Positions 10,156-20,117 of a stretch of 64,000 bases of DNA are shown here, piece after piece. Origin of the DNA: Mayamaea pseudoterrestris (taxonomy: Eukaryota; Bacillariophyta; Bacillariophyceae; Sellaphorales; Sellaphoraceae); the NCBI GenBank assembly GCA_027923505.1, contig BROI01000001.1, positions 2,886,001-2,950,000 on the forward strand. The letters are read 5' to 3'. Under the pieces are notes generated by a model. It was not told the DNA's origin. It did no database searches and saw nothing but the letters and a program-made list of their open reading frames with translations. Positions within the stretch are counted from its first letter, which is position 1. Each line of letters begins with the position of its first letter. The position numbers and the translations under genes are program-made.

Positions 10156-12756
10156 CTACGCAAGGAAGTATTTGGAGCCGCTTGCTGTTCGCACAACTTC
10201 TCCAGCAGCTATAGTTCCATTCGCAATTGCACTGGTGGTCACCTTTTCGCCGTCGCCAAAGTTACTGGAACCAGAGATGACACCTGTTATAGAACCATCA
10301 AAGTTCTTTCGCCATTTAGAAAGCGTCGGCATGCCAAAGGGCGCTTTATACTTCATCTTTGTCGGGGCTTGCTTTGTCGAAGAAAAGTTTTCATCGTCGT
10401 CGTCTGCCCGCAAGGCCCCAAATCCAAACAGACCTATCGTAGCGCGAGATGTGACTTGCGACAGCTTGCTAAGTATTTGTGCCTCTGTCTGCTTTTGCTT
10501 GTTTTCGAGCTTTTCTTGTTTGTTAGAAAGGCTTGCTGACTTGGTGTGTTCGGCAGCTTTGGAGCGAGTCTGTTTCGCTGCTGCTTGCTTCGCAAGTTCC
10601 TGACTACGCTGTTGTGCTCGCAACTCTTGTTGACTTTTCTCTAATGCTCGTCGCTGTGCCTCAGTTTGCTCCTTTTGCTCGGCAATTAAGTCCTTCCGTT
10701 GTTCTTCGTCTTGTTGTTTCGCAAGTGATTCCTTCCTTCTTGACTCTTCTTTCTTTAAACGAGCTGCATCAGCAGCTAGCTTTGTCTCCTCTCGTTGTTT
10801 TGACATCTTGGCTTTCGCTTCTGCTTGCTTTCGCTTTGTCTCCTCTATCTTCCGTTGTGTATCGGCGCGTTGCTGCGCCTCCAACCGCTTCCTCTCGACT
10901 ATTTGTTGCTGCTTCTCCGCTGCAGTCTTCGTCGCCGTCGATTCCCGCCGATTCTCTTCAGCAGCAGCAGCAGCAGCAGCAGCAGCTGCATTTGCAGCGA
11001 CCGTTTGTGGTCTTGTAGTTGACATAGCTTTTTTGCTGGGCGATTTGGGTCCCGGATTCGACTTTGCCATAGACAACAATGGTTCTGGCATCTTTAAGCC
11101 AGACAAAAACGAGAATTTACTCTCAGACGTTTGCTTGTTTATTTTGCTTGTTCGTGTAAGATTGGAAGAGGAGGAGGAGGAGGAGGAGAGTTCAAGCTTT
11201 GGTAGAGAAGGTAGTTTGTCTAGAAAACTTGTGGTTTGCAGCGTTTGTTCTGTCTCAGCTCCTTTGGGCTGTTGTTCAGGATTCGCTTTTATCTTCTGTA
11301 CAGGCTTTGGAGGCGACGACGATGCTTCTGACATCTTCACTTGAGGCTCTGCAACATTGGCCCTTAAAGTCGATAGCTTTTCAAACGGAGATGCTAGATC
11401 GGCAGTGAGCTTAGATGTCTGAGGTCCTCTCGCAACGTCATAATCATCTAAGCTCTTGCCGGTGAATATCCCAACGAGGCGACGTCGGACACGACCCAAA
11501 GCTCTTGGCAATGGGCGCGTCACTATTGCCGGAGTTGCTGTACCAGTCGCGTACTTGTATCCTTCCGTCCCTGCCAGCCCACCGCCGTTGCCAATGGTCG
11601 GATCGATGACTGCACCAGATGTAATCCGAGTGCAAAAGCCTTCATTATCAAACGTAAATGACATGGACTGCGGCGCTCCCTTGTATCTAAAAGCAGATGG
11701 CCGGACATCAACCCAGACGACGTTGGGATTATACGGATCTACTCGAAAATGACTAAAGCTAGGATCCACTCCATCAAATTCGATAGGTGCGTACTTTTCG
11801 AGAAAGTTCTTTCTACGCACTGGCCCAAGAGTTGGCGTCACGTAGGTAAAGCTTTTGGCCAGCAGTGAATAGTCTTCAGATGCCATGTTGGCGGCTAATA
11901 TACCCTTGGCGAGCTGGACCATGACAGTCTCTGGAAACGGCGCCAGAAATGTCTTTGGCTCGGGCAATTGCTTCACGGGGCGACCAAAAAACCTTTTTAA
12001 CACCGTCGTTGCTGGATATAGCTCCCACTCCGACACTGACTTTCCGCCCACCATTGCGGCAGCAATGACTCCAGTCGTTCCAGCGGTATTGCCCACTAAG
12101 CGATCGAGCACAAACCCCGATGTGATTTTCAACACCTTGCCGGAACTAAAATCGAATGTCATAGTGACTGCTTCCGGCGGACACTTCATCGTTTTGCCTG
12201 TTGGCGGCAATACTTCTCCACGAAGTCGTAGCTCTCCCCGCATCGTTCCCGTCACACGACAGGTAAGTCGAACCGTTGCTGAATCTTCCTCGTCGAGGCG
12301 AAAGTCGTGTGCTCGATAGTCGAGGTCTGAAAAGGCTGATCTTAAATCGAAGAAGCGGCCTGCTGCGAGGTAATCAGTTTTTCCCAAAGGCTCATCGACA
12401 ACAGGGCCAAACCATTGAAACCTTTCATCCAGCAATCCAGGACTTCTTATGCCCATGTCGGCAGAAACGATCCTTTTGGCTTGTCGAAAGAGGCCTGACG
12501 GGCTTGGGTCAAATTCTTCATCATCATCATTCAACGACTGTGCGGTGATAATCGTATCAGCAGTCCTGAAGGCTCCAAACGGATTTGGGAGCTCTGGTAG
12601 TCTGTCGAGAAAGGACAGCAGTTGCTGCGACTTGGCGTTTTGAACATGCGACCGAGCATGCGCCGTGTTCTTCGTCTGCGTCGAAGACGAGGACAAGAAT
12701 GCGCCTGTCAACCCCAGTCCGCAAAATAATACGAAAGCCCTTAACTCGAGGCGCAT
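10156..12756 (-). CDS. Plastid-targeted protein with two NTF2/SnoaL-like domains, coiled coil and heterokont C-terminal cap
   Basis: Single exon, 866 residues from the ATG at 12756 (an upstream in-frame codon at 12768 is TTG). The presequence MRLELRAFVLFCGLGLTGAF|LSSSS has the plastid-type Phe after the signal peptide. Two related NTF2/SnoaL-like units follow, at about 95-245 and 270-430. The first ends in RLVGNTAGTTGV and the second in PTIGNGGGLAGTEG, and both contain the CPPEAVTMTFDF/APQSMSFTFDNEG type strand. A long Lys/Glu/Gln/Ala-rich stretch (about 560-760) should form a coiled coil and contains a run of ten Ala encoded by a CAG-type repeat. The last about 60 residues (DGSITGVISGSSNF, then SGSKYFLA) resemble a cap I associate with heterokont plastid proteins. 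Function unknown. Confidence 0.7.
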   Translation of the reverse strand: MRLELRAFVLFCGLGLTGAFLSSSSTQTKNTAHARSHVQNAKSQQLLSFLDRLPELPNPFGAFRTADTIITAQSLNDDDEEFDPSPSGLFRQAKRIVSADMGIRSPGLLDERFQWFGPVVDEPLGKTDYLAAGRFFDLRSAFSDLDYRAHDFRLDEEDSATVRLTCRVTGTMRGELRLRGEVLPPTGKTMKCPPEAVTMTFDFSSGKVLKITSGFVLDRLVGNTAGTTGVIAAAMVGGKSVSEWELYPATTVLKRFFGRPVKQLPEPKTFLAPFPETVMVQLAKGILAANMASEDYSLLAKSFTYVTPTLGPVRRKNFLEKYAPIEFDGVDPSFSHFRVDPYNPNVVWVDVRPSAFRYKGAPQSMSFTFDNEGFCTRITSGAVIDPTIGNGGGLAGTEGYKYATGTATPAIVTRPLPRALGRVRRRLVGIFTGKSLDDYDVARGPQTSKLTADLASPFEKLSTLRANVAEPQVKMSEASSSPPKPVQKIKANPEQQPKGAETEQTLQTTSFLDKLPSLPKLELSSSSSSSSNLTRTSKINKQTSESKFSFLSGLKMPEPLLSMAKSNPGPKSPSKKAMSTTRPQTVAANAAAAAAAAAAEENRRESTATKTAAEKQQQIVERKRLEAQQRADTQRKIEETKRKQAEAKAKMSKQREETKLAADAARLKKEESRRKESLAKQQDEEQRKDLIAEQKEQTEAQRRALEKSQQELRAQQRSQELAKQAAAKQTRSKAAEHTKSASLSNKQEKLENKQKQTEAQILSKLSQVTSRATIGLFGFGALRADDDDENFSSTKQAPTKMKYKAPFGMPTLSKWRKNFDGSITGVISGSSNFGDGEKVTTSAIANGTIAAGEVVRTASGSKYFLA
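10959..10985. repeat. CAG/GCA trinucleotide microsatellite (about 9 units) in coding sequence
   Basis: Uninterrupted CAG units on the plus strand, read as GCT/TGC-type codons on the minus strand and giving a poly-alanine tract in the plastid NTF2-like protein. The length is a multiple of three, so slippage would keep the frame. Confidence 0.9.
11167..11188. repeat. GAG/CTC trinucleotide microsatellite in coding sequence
   Basis: A run of GAG units, encoding a poly-serine tract on the minus strand within the same plastid protein, between the NTF2-like part and the coiled coil. Confidence 0.85.
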
Positions 12757-13030
12757 GCTAAACTGCAAGTTATGCAGAGTATGAAAGCTTGCAGTATTAC
12801 TCGCCCCATCGAAGGAAGGAAGATTTGGGAGAGAAACTGCAACGAGAGAAAATCCTCGCCGCCGCGACGGATGACGTGTCCTAACATCGTATCGGGACTC
12901 AAGCTATCGTGCTAATACGTAAACTCACTGTTGTCGATTGCCTTGACCGCGAACAGAATTTCTGCTGAAGCCGCAAAGCCTTAGCAGCTACTATGATACA
13001 CAGCCTTATTCTAAAACAGGTAACCGTCGA

Positions 13031-14548
13031 CTATCTCCAATCGACTGGGATGACGATAGCGCCGTCATCCGCTAAATGACAAAAAGCTCCACTACTTGCC
13101 ACCCCAAGAGCATTGCCAGTCAAGCCTGATTTAAGCATATTCTTTTGTTCATCTTCTTGGGCCATGACAATACGCGACAAACAGTCAACAAAATCTGACT
13201 CATGTACTGTTCGGTTTTTGTAAATGCGTTCGACACCAAGCTCCCACTGGATGCGACGTATAGTATCCGCACACTGCTCTCGCTCCTTTTGCGCAACAGT
13301 TTCTTGATCGCGAGCTCGTATGCAAAACTTGGCAGCTGCAGCTGTCACTTCTCTGGTATCCATTCCTGCACCAAGTCGTATCGAGCCTTCTCGGGTAACC
13401 ATGGGACGTCGACAGACATATTCGGATTCGACGGTGGCTGTCAAGGGCGTCATGGCCAAGCTCTTGTTTTCCCGGTTATTGTCTAATTTATAACTTGCAA
13501 GCTCTACTTCAGCAGAGCATATGGAGCACAAAAACTCGTAGTAGTCTCGGCTACTACAGGAGTAACCTTTTTTGAAACTGAGATGATATAAGCTCTGCGC
13601 TCGCTTGGCCAAGCCAACAATCTCGGCCCGATAATAATGGACAGCGTCAATCGATTCCTCCGTCACGAGCTGGAGCTTCTCCAGCCACTGCAACTTGGTC
13701 AATGAAGGGTTCAGTCTCAAGACCCCGCCGTGTAAATCGAGTGCGGCATGAAAATCGTCGGACGTAAAGAGCAATTGAATCGGATAAAATGATTGTACAT
13801 GTAGCTTGCTCGAAAACTCTTCGTAAAGTGCCAATAGCTGGTTTAATAACACAGCAACTGATGCGGATGACCAACCAAGGGACGTTGCATCGACCGACTG
13901 AAACTGAAAAACGGAGCGAACTTGCATGGCAGCTGCCTGTGCATCGGTCCGATCAAGGCGACGTTCCTGAATGGTATTTTGGGAGAGTGTCGAAAGAAAC
14001 TGCTGCAAGTCGCGACCTTGCCGAGACCGAATGTCGTATTGATGATTTATTCCAGCCGAAGACGAGGCTGCGTTGTGGCATTGATGCTGGGAATTGCGTT
14101 GTCGATTACTGTGGAACTTGCTGTTGTTTGACTCGTCCTTTTGGAGTCCATCTTCATCTAATTTAGTCAATGACGGTAATGAGTATGCCCCAATTAGTCC
14201 AAGAGACTCAGTTATATTCTTTAGAATATCTTGAACGGAACCTCCCAATGGTAGACGAGTTTGCAAAAATGTTCCGTCGCGTCGTTCAAGTCTGTAGACA
14301 ATCGATGATGTACTTTGCGACAGGCCTTTGCTATTTGCACTTTTAATCTTGTTTCCTTGACACTTGTGTTGCTGCCAGGCTATGAAATCAGGCTCAACCA
14401 ATCGGTCTGCCAAGGCTTTGACGACACTGGCTTGATCGCGCCGCATGGCTGCCGACTCATTTCGAAAGCGATCCGGATGGACGCGCAGGAGAAAGGCACG
14501 CCGAAGTTTCGACAGATAGACGGAACGCGACATGGATGCTACTGCCAT
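13031..14548 (-). CDS. TCAIM-like protein (J-domain-like DUF4460 plus DUF4461 family)
   Basis: Single exon, 505 residues, ATG at 14548. The N-terminus is J-domain-like: YLSKLRRAFLLRVHPDRF with the HPD tripeptide at 24-26, matching the DUF4460 start of vertebrate TCAIM (T-cell activation inhibitor, mitochondrial). The C-terminus (SGAFCHLADDGAIVIPVDW) matches the TCAIM ending with its late Trp, and the middle contains helical segments expected of DUF4461. In animals the protein is mitochondrial and binds metabolic enzymes; nothing is known to me in algae. I see no strong mitochondrial presequence. The role may be that of a J-domain-type co-chaperone, but only the HPD is suggestive. Divergent from the SBF transporter at 15034. 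Confidence 0.6.
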   Translation of the reverse strand: MAVASMSRSVYLSKLRRAFLLRVHPDRFRNESAAMRRDQASVVKALADRLVEPDFIAWQQHKCQGNKIKSANSKGLSQSTSSIVYRLERRDGTFLQTRLPLGGSVQDILKNITESLGLIGAYSLPSLTKLDEDGLQKDESNNSKFHSNRQRNSQHQCHNAASSSAGINHQYDIRSRQGRDLQQFLSTLSQNTIQERRLDRTDAQAAAMQVRSVFQFQSVDATSLGWSSASVAVLLNQLLALYEEFSSKLHVQSFYPIQLLFTSDDFHAALDLHGGVLRLNPSLTKLQWLEKLQLVTEESIDAVHYYRAEIVGLAKRAQSLYHLSFKKGYSCSSRDYYEFLCSICSAEVELASYKLDNNRENKSLAMTPLTATVESEYVCRRPMVTREGSIRLGAGMDTREVTAAAAKFCIRARDQETVAQKEREQCADTIRRIQWELGVERIYKNRTVHESDFVDCLSRIVMAQEDEQKNMLKSGLTGNALGVASSGAFCHLADDGAIVIPVDWR

Positions 14549-15033
14549 GACTGTATTGTACTGTTTTAAAAGTAGTTAATGTCTGCATAGATGATCATGT
14601 ATCATGTTGCTATTGCTTGCACCCTTTTGTTGCTGTCGTTCGTGATCCGTGTCGATGAGTTTTCATTAGCCGGTTTGAACCTCATTATTGCCCTGCTGAC
14701 GCAGTTTTCACTTATGCCATATTTTATTAACGCTGCGACACGATTGCCTTGCACGAACTAACAGTAACATCATACATGCATTCATCCACAAACCACTCTC
14801 TCGCTGTTCATGAACCTTCGACATGTTCCTTGAATAGCGTTAAAACTAGTGCTTGTATTGCTTTATAACTGATATTAGAAGAGTTTCGACGGAACAGTCA
14901 CGAGCAAAGTGTCCGGCGACTAGAAGGGGTCTCGTAGTGACAGGTGGTGACACTTTCTAGCACTCGGTCAGAGACTCCCAGCCACCCTTTGCTCTACTTT
15001 GCCGCAAGATATTGCAATAGATAATTGACCGCA
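14549..15033. other. Intergenic region between divergent TCAIM-like and SBF genes
   Basis: 485 bp, AT-richer than the flanking genes. It must hold both promoters. It contains CTGACGCAGTTTTCACT at 14697-14713, which resembles the start of the 42-bp repeat unit at 57820. No other gene or RNA seen. Confidence 0.5.
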
Positions 15034-16539
15034 ATGGGTTTCTTTGCTCAGATTGGAAGCTCAGCTCTTTTATTTTGCCTTGTTTTTGGCATGTCGGCGA
15101 CTGTCGAGCCCAAGCAGCTCCGCAAACAGATTCAGAATCGCAAGGCGCTGGCAATTGGCATGGCGCTACAATTTATTATACTCCCTTTTTGCGGATTTGT
15201 CGTGGTCAAGTGTCTTTCACTTCCAGCGACAATGGGCGTTACTCTTATGGTCGTTACCTCAAGTCCTGGAGGAAGTTACTCGAATTGGTGGTGCAGTCTG
15301 TTTAATGCAGAGCTTGCACTGTCCGTTACAATGACTGCCATTTCGACGCTGCTTTCGGCTGTCATGCTTCCAGCAAATCTGCTGCTTTATACACATTGGA
15401 CATATTCGGAGGATGTGGTCAAATCTCTAGACTGGTTTGCACTATTTTTAGAGCTTGTTGTTGTGATTGGAGGCATTTCTTGCGGACTGCTCACGTCGGC
15501 ACGAGCAAAAACAATTGGAAACGAAGCACTCTTCCATCGACGTGCCAATTTGTGTGGAAATGTTGCTGGGCTTGCGCTGATCACATTGAGTATATCGTTG
15601 AATGCAACTGGTTCCGATACGCAAGCGTCTTTGTGGAACCAATCGGCCGTCTTTTATATCGGAGTGGCGTTGCCGGCTTTTATGGGAGTTATGATTGCAA
15701 CTTATTTGGCGACCAAGGCGGATTTGGAAAAACCAGAGTGCGTGGCTGTTGCAGTAGAGGCTTGTTACCAAAACACCGGCATTGCAACGTCGGTTGCCAT
15801 TAGCATGTTTGCCGGGAACCAGCAAGATCTTGCGACGGCGATCGGAGTTCCTTTATATTACGGCATCGTGGAGGCAGTCATGCTGGCTTTCTACTGCACA
15901 ATCTGTTGGCGAAAAGGGTGGACCAAGGCACCACCGAGCGAGAACTTTTTCGTCATGCTGTGGAATTCTTACGAAGTAGAAGAGCTCGAAATCGAGCAGC
16001 AAGAGGATTCCAATGAAACAGTCATAGATGAGGAAAATTTTAAACAAACGCCTCATGATCTAGTTTTTGAGCAAGCGCAAGACGGGTCAACTTCGGTGAG
16101 TAAAGTTGCAACGACGAGTATTAAGAAATCAGCTATCGAAAAGGCACGGCGACCCAAGACCCCCGGATCTGGGTTGATAACGGACGGAACGGATAGCAAT
16201 TACGAAGAGATAAATATGACTGCGAGTAGTCGACGTCTTCGAAATCGACAATACAACTCAGCACCAGACTCAGGGACCGTCGCATCCACGATTGATGGCG
16301 AGGACTTGACCAGTCGAGGATCACAAGAGGACGATGGCGAGCTAAACGAGAGTCGATTGCAAAAGGCCACTCATAGAATACGCCGCCATATACAAGGCTA
16401 CCGGCAACCACCCACAGAGCCAACTTCCCGACAATCTATCGTGCCTAGTGTACTGGAAGAGTTGGAGATTCCTGTTATACATTACCATGCACCTCAGAGC
16501 GATGAGCCCGAGCGTGACATTAGCAAGGCAATCGATTAG
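15034..16539 (+). CDS. Bile acid:sodium symporter (SBF/BASS) family transporter with long cytosolic tail
   Basis: Single exon of 501 residues from the ATG at 15034; an in-frame TTG lies at 15025. The first about 310 residues hold 8-10 hydrophobic segments. They carry the family's sodium-site signatures: VVTSSPGGSYSNWW (crossing helix TM4) and VEACYQNTGIATSVAIS (TM9, in place of the bacterial ALETGIQN). SBF proteins couple sodium entry to uptake of organic anions such as bile acids, pyruvate or pantothenate; the substrate here is unknown. A tail of about 190 residues rich in Ser, Glu, Asp and Arg follows and has no recognised domain. A close paralog without the tail lies at 29784. The protein starts almost directly in the first membrane segment. 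Confidence 0.85.
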   Translation: MGFFAQIGSSALLFCLVFGMSATVEPKQLRKQIQNRKALAIGMALQFIILPFCGFVVVKCLSLPATMGVTLMVVTSSPGGSYSNWWCSLFNAELALSVTMTAISTLLSAVMLPANLLLYTHWTYSEDVVKSLDWFALFLELVVVIGGISCGLLTSARAKTIGNEALFHRRANLCGNVAGLALITLSISLNATGSDTQASLWNQSAVFYIGVALPAFMGVMIATYLATKADLEKPECVAVAVEACYQNTGIATSVAISMFAGNQQDLATAIGVPLYYGIVEAVMLAFYCTICWRKGWTKAPPSENFFVMLWNSYEVEELEIEQQEDSNETVIDEENFKQTPHDLVFEQAQDGSTSVSKVATTSIKKSAIEKARRPKTPGSGLITDGTDSNYEEINMTASSRRLRNRQYNSAPDSGTVASTIDGEDLTSRGSQEDDGELNESRLQKATHRIRRHIQGYRQPPTEPTSRQSIVPSVLEELEIPVIHYHAPQSDEPERDISKAID

Positions 16540-17004
16540 TAATGGTCCATACCACCGCATTGCATGCGGCCAGCAATGGACACATACACCACGTTGTATA
16601 GATTTCTGGGCAGGGTAGGAGCAGTAGCTGTTGCGGGAGAGATAGCTTAACAAACTTGTCAAAGAACGACTACCGGTAGTTCCGCGCCCAGCTAAAGTGA
16701 GAGGACACCTGCCCGGCGAGTAGTGAGTAACCTTTCGTTTTACAATAACATATCGCTCAGTTTATTTATATATGCTGTTGTCGTGCGCACGAATCCAACC
16801 TGAATTGCAAGGAAAGCTATCATTTTACTTGTACGATGATGATAGTTAACAGCCAAAGTAATGCGTATCTTATCGGTACTCATTCTCCAAGGATCGACCA
16901 GCCTTCTGTTGCACCTGTTGGCGCACCATTGTTGATGCAGCGATGACATGGATGCATGACCAGCGAAAGTCAACGCTATAACACCTAACAACCCGAACGC
17001 AAGA
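16540..17004. other. Intergenic region with CTACCGGTAG palindrome
   Basis: 465 bp between the SBF gene and the plastid protein at 17005. A perfect 10-bp palindrome CTACCGGTAG sits at 16670-16679. A minus-strand frame of 91 codons (16740-17015) begins with a signal-like MASILAFGLLGVIALTFAG but overlaps the start of the plus-strand gene head to head, so I do not call it a gene. Confidence 0.45.
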
Positions 17005-18281
17005 ATGCTAGCCATACTCTTGTTGTTAGCAAATACTCATTTCATATTCGCTTGGACGACGATTGCAGTTTGTAATCAAAACCATGTACGATTGCATCGA
17101 TGGCCAAAGAAGCTTCGTGCAACAACAGCAAGCAGATCGGAAGATGCACATCTCGCCTCACTAAAAGCTGAGTTGGAGAAATATTTGGAAGTGAGAAAGA
17201 AAGCTGACATTGAGGGTCAGAATGTCGGTAAAGGGTAAGCTAGTTCTTGGTGTGTTATTATAGCACGTTGTGCGGGATCGTCGAAACTGGTGGTGCCACA
17301 GAACAATCTAACACTCACTCACGACAACACTCACACCATCATCTCTTCATGCACAGAAGCAGCCAAACAAGGACTGTTGGAGGCACCAAAGGAAATCTTA
17401 TATTGGAGTACATCAGTGGCGCGCCAAATGTGGAACAAATCGTCGAGGAAGATCCGAACGATATCTTTTGCTATGCTGAGCTGGAAAAGTACGACTTTAC
17501 AAGTTTGGTAGCTCCCATTATGGAGAATGGCGGACGTCTTGCCATGTATGAACTACTGGGACTACCGATTCCAAACATTATCATTAAACCGGAGAGTCCG
17601 CAAAGATCGAGTGAGTTAATTATCGACAAACGAGGCGAGACGGACGCAGGTCGGTACTCTGGACTCAAAATGGGACTTCTCGATGACTCGGCCATGGCTG
17701 ATGCCTTGCAGCAAGCACAGAGAAAGCAAAAGGATGGAGTACCGCTGCGTGCAACGATTGAGGAGGAGCGATACGTGGCGTCCTACAGAAGTAAGCGCAA
17801 CGTTGGACCACGAATGACTCCCGACTGGACGGCGCAGCGAATCGATGATGAGCTAAATCGACAAGGCGACGCCATTTCTTGGGCGCGAAATGCTCGAGAT
17901 GATCAATTGATGATTGACGATGCGGAGTCGCTTGACTTGGGTGTATTGCAGCAAGTTTACTCAGTCGCGACGGCTATTTTGATTTCAATGTCGTTTGGAA
18001 AGGCCACGCCAGCTTTTTTGACCATGCTTGGAGTCGATGGAGCGAGCTACCAAACAAGTCAAATTCTGGACGTCCTAAAGATCCCTGCAGTTGGTTTACT
18101 TGCAGCGTCGTTGGCATCTTCCGTTCTTTGCAGCCTCAAGGCACCGGAGAAGAAGCGGAATCCCATCATTTGGACGTTTCGAGGCTTACTTGGTGGCCCA
18201 TTGACGATTGGACAGCTGCAGCAGCTCCCACAGCTTCTGACCAGAGCAGAATTGACCAAGCAGCGGCGCGAGCAGTCGTAG
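17005..18281 (+). CDS. Predicted plastid-targeted membrane protein of unknown function
   Basis: Exons 17005-17234 and 17357-18281 (122-nt intron with a pyrimidine-rich end before GCACAG) give 384 residues. The N-terminus MLAILLLLANTHFIFA|WTT is a signal peptide followed by an aromatic Trp, consistent with a heterokont plastid presequence. The mature N-terminal region has a helical ELEKYLEVRKKAD segment. The middle (EEDPNDIFCYAELEKYDF, MENGGRLAMYELLGLP) is soluble. The C-terminal third has two hydrophobic segments (VYSVATAILISMSFG and PAVGLLAASLASSVLC). I do not recognise a named family. An alternative acceptor near 17263 would keep the frame but leave an intron of only about 29 nt, so I prefer the later one. 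Confidence 0.65.
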
Positions 18282-18739
18282 CAAGTGTTAAATATATAAT
18301 ACATAGAGTGACTGTAAGTAGATCAAAGGCATACGTTCGAACTGTCAGGGTTAGGGTTCGGCTTAGAACGAATCGAAACGCCGCTGCGTAAAGACTTGCT
18401 TCTAGTAATGTACAATATAAAGATGAGTGACGTAAACTGCGCGTTTATCTATCGGTTTAGTCGGTCAATGAGTCAAAAAGAGTAAATGAAGACGAGCGAG
18501 CTGTCTATGTACAGAATCGTGAGCTCGTCGTCAACGCTGCGCTTGCAAGCATGTTCAATTGGGAAATGCAAGCGCAGGTAGATGTGTTTATGTTCAATAT
18601 GTGGGAATGTTGTTTGGTATATACACTTGAAACGCTGGTTGAAGCGATGAAAGTACATTATGTTCAGGGTGAAGACGAGCATTGATTGGAGTGGGACCGC
18701 ACTGGAATCGAATGTCGTCAAATCTTGCAAGTATGTAGC
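18282..18739. other. Intergenic region, no gene seen
   Basis: 458 bp between convergent neighbours. It contains a short AGGGTTAGGGTT at 18347-18358 (two TTAGGG-like units only). Short frames here lack codon bias or motifs. Confidence 0.4.
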
Positions 18740-19144
18740 TTATGCTGACTGTGCCGTTGTGCTTAGTCGAGAGAACTGGCATGTAACGCGAGTTAAAGAG
18801 GACATGTCATTATTGTCCATGTGATGTATCTTGCCTGCTGAGAGGATCGCGTCAAAGTTAAGAAACTCGTCGTCATCCTCCAGATCGTCGAATGGAAGAG
18901 AAGCCTCAAGTGCCGCCGTTGCCGGAGTACTGATGAAACACACTTCAGGCATGCACATGAGTCGAGGACGCTTGTACATCAAGTCGTTGAGTGACCCGCA
19001 GGAGGAATCACTTTCACTCTCGCTCTCACTGGATGTAGAGCAGCAGGAGGAATCGGAGCCGCTTATCTTATGCATCTTGTATGAGGCTGTTGACTCGGAC
19101 AAGCCTGAGAGATCTTTGCAAGGCATGGAGCGTTTTAGATTCAT
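18740..19144 (-). CDS. Small acidic serine-rich hypothetical protein
   Basis: 134 codons from the ATG at 19144. The sequence is rich in Ser, Asp and Glu, with a SESESESDSSCGS stretch, a basic patch YKRPRL that could act as a nuclear signal, and an acidic hydrophobic motif FDDLEDDDEFLNFD that resembles a transactivation-type segment. No family recognised and no intron. The coherent composition argues for a real gene, but low complexity alone can produce such a frame by chance. Confidence 0.4.
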   Translation of the reverse strand: MNLKRSMPCKDLSGLSESTASYKMHKISGSDSSCCSTSSESESESDSSCGSLNDLMYKRPRLMCMPEVCFISTPATAALEASLPFDDLEDDDEFLNFDAILSAGKIHHMDNNDMSSLTRVTCQFSRLSTTAQSA

Positions 19145-20117
19145 GATTGTTGTATATTTATTTATTTGGTTTGTGAAGCTTGTATGATGTGCCGGGAGGT
19201 GAAGTGCTCACAAACAACTGGCGTGCCATTCAAGCGGAAAGTCGGCGAAACTGTTCCCAGAGAAGTTCTGTTTTGGTCACAAATCTGACTGTGTGTCATC
19301 GTGCGTCATGCAACCTGAGTCGATCTCGGAAACACAAACGCATTTGACGACTAACAGAATATAACCCCTCGATACGTCTATTTGCGTGCGAGTACCGATT
19401 CGAAATTATACTCTAATAATTATAGTCACATGGAAAAGTAGAAAACAGGTGGTTGTTCCTCGCCAGGGATATAATTGAAGTGTAAAGTTTGAGTGTACTA
19501 AAACAGCTGACATGTTTTTGCGCACGAGAGAAGGTCTGTTCTTTGTTGCACAGATCATTATCTCTGGAATAGAATAAACTTGAGGGCACTAGTTGTAATT
19601 TCGGGAGAACAAAAGAGAAGCAGTGACGACCGATATAATTGCACCAGTGGGAACGCCGCTTGGGCCTTCAACTCATCTCACAAAGTTGCTCCGAATCATG
19701 GCGAGTCTTGGATTGCGGCCAATAACTATGAGTTAACATTGCAACAGCGGGTACAAATCATGGTTTGTTTGCACATCATAATAATGACCATTGGCTACAT
19801 GTAATGTGTGATGTTAACACAGTTCAGACAAGATGATGCTCAACATGTAATGTATGATGTTAAACGCACTTCAGGTAGCTTCATGTCTTTTTAAAGCTGC
19901 TGCACTTTGTTTGGCGCGCGAGCGCGCAAGTGTGACTGCGATGATGACGTGTTTCCGTATAGAATGATGCTGTTCAAGACCACGTCGTCTGCTCGACGAG
20001 CGCCATGGGCATGGCCGCGGAAAGCGTGTTGCAGGCATGTTGATCTCGTTTTACCCGCCTTGTCCACAGTTTTTGTCGAGGCAACGAAAGCCACGATAGG
20101 GCGACTGCCACTAAGCA
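19145..20117. other. Long intergenic region between divergent genes, with a short direct repeat
   Basis: 973 bp. A direct repeat of about 22 bp, ACATGTAATGTRTGATGTTA, occurs at 19797 and again at 19843 (46 bp apart). A GC-rich GCGCGCGAGCGCGC stretch lies near 19914-19927. No gene or structured RNA recognised. Confidence 0.45.

Noticed and set aside
15034-16539. Bacterial origin by recent transfer of the SBF gene
   Set aside because: SBF proteins are common in eukaryotes, the paralog and the codon use look native, and nothing in the flanks suggests insertion.
16740-17015. Minus-strand 91-codon frame with signal-like start MASILAFGLLGVIALTFAG
   Set aside because: It overlaps head to head with the start of the better supported plastid protein gene at 17005, has no homology I recognise, and the rest of the frame lacks domain character.
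18347-18358. AGGGTTAGGGTT, telomere-like
   Set aside because: Only two units; expected by chance often enough and no telomere context, as genes continue on both sides.
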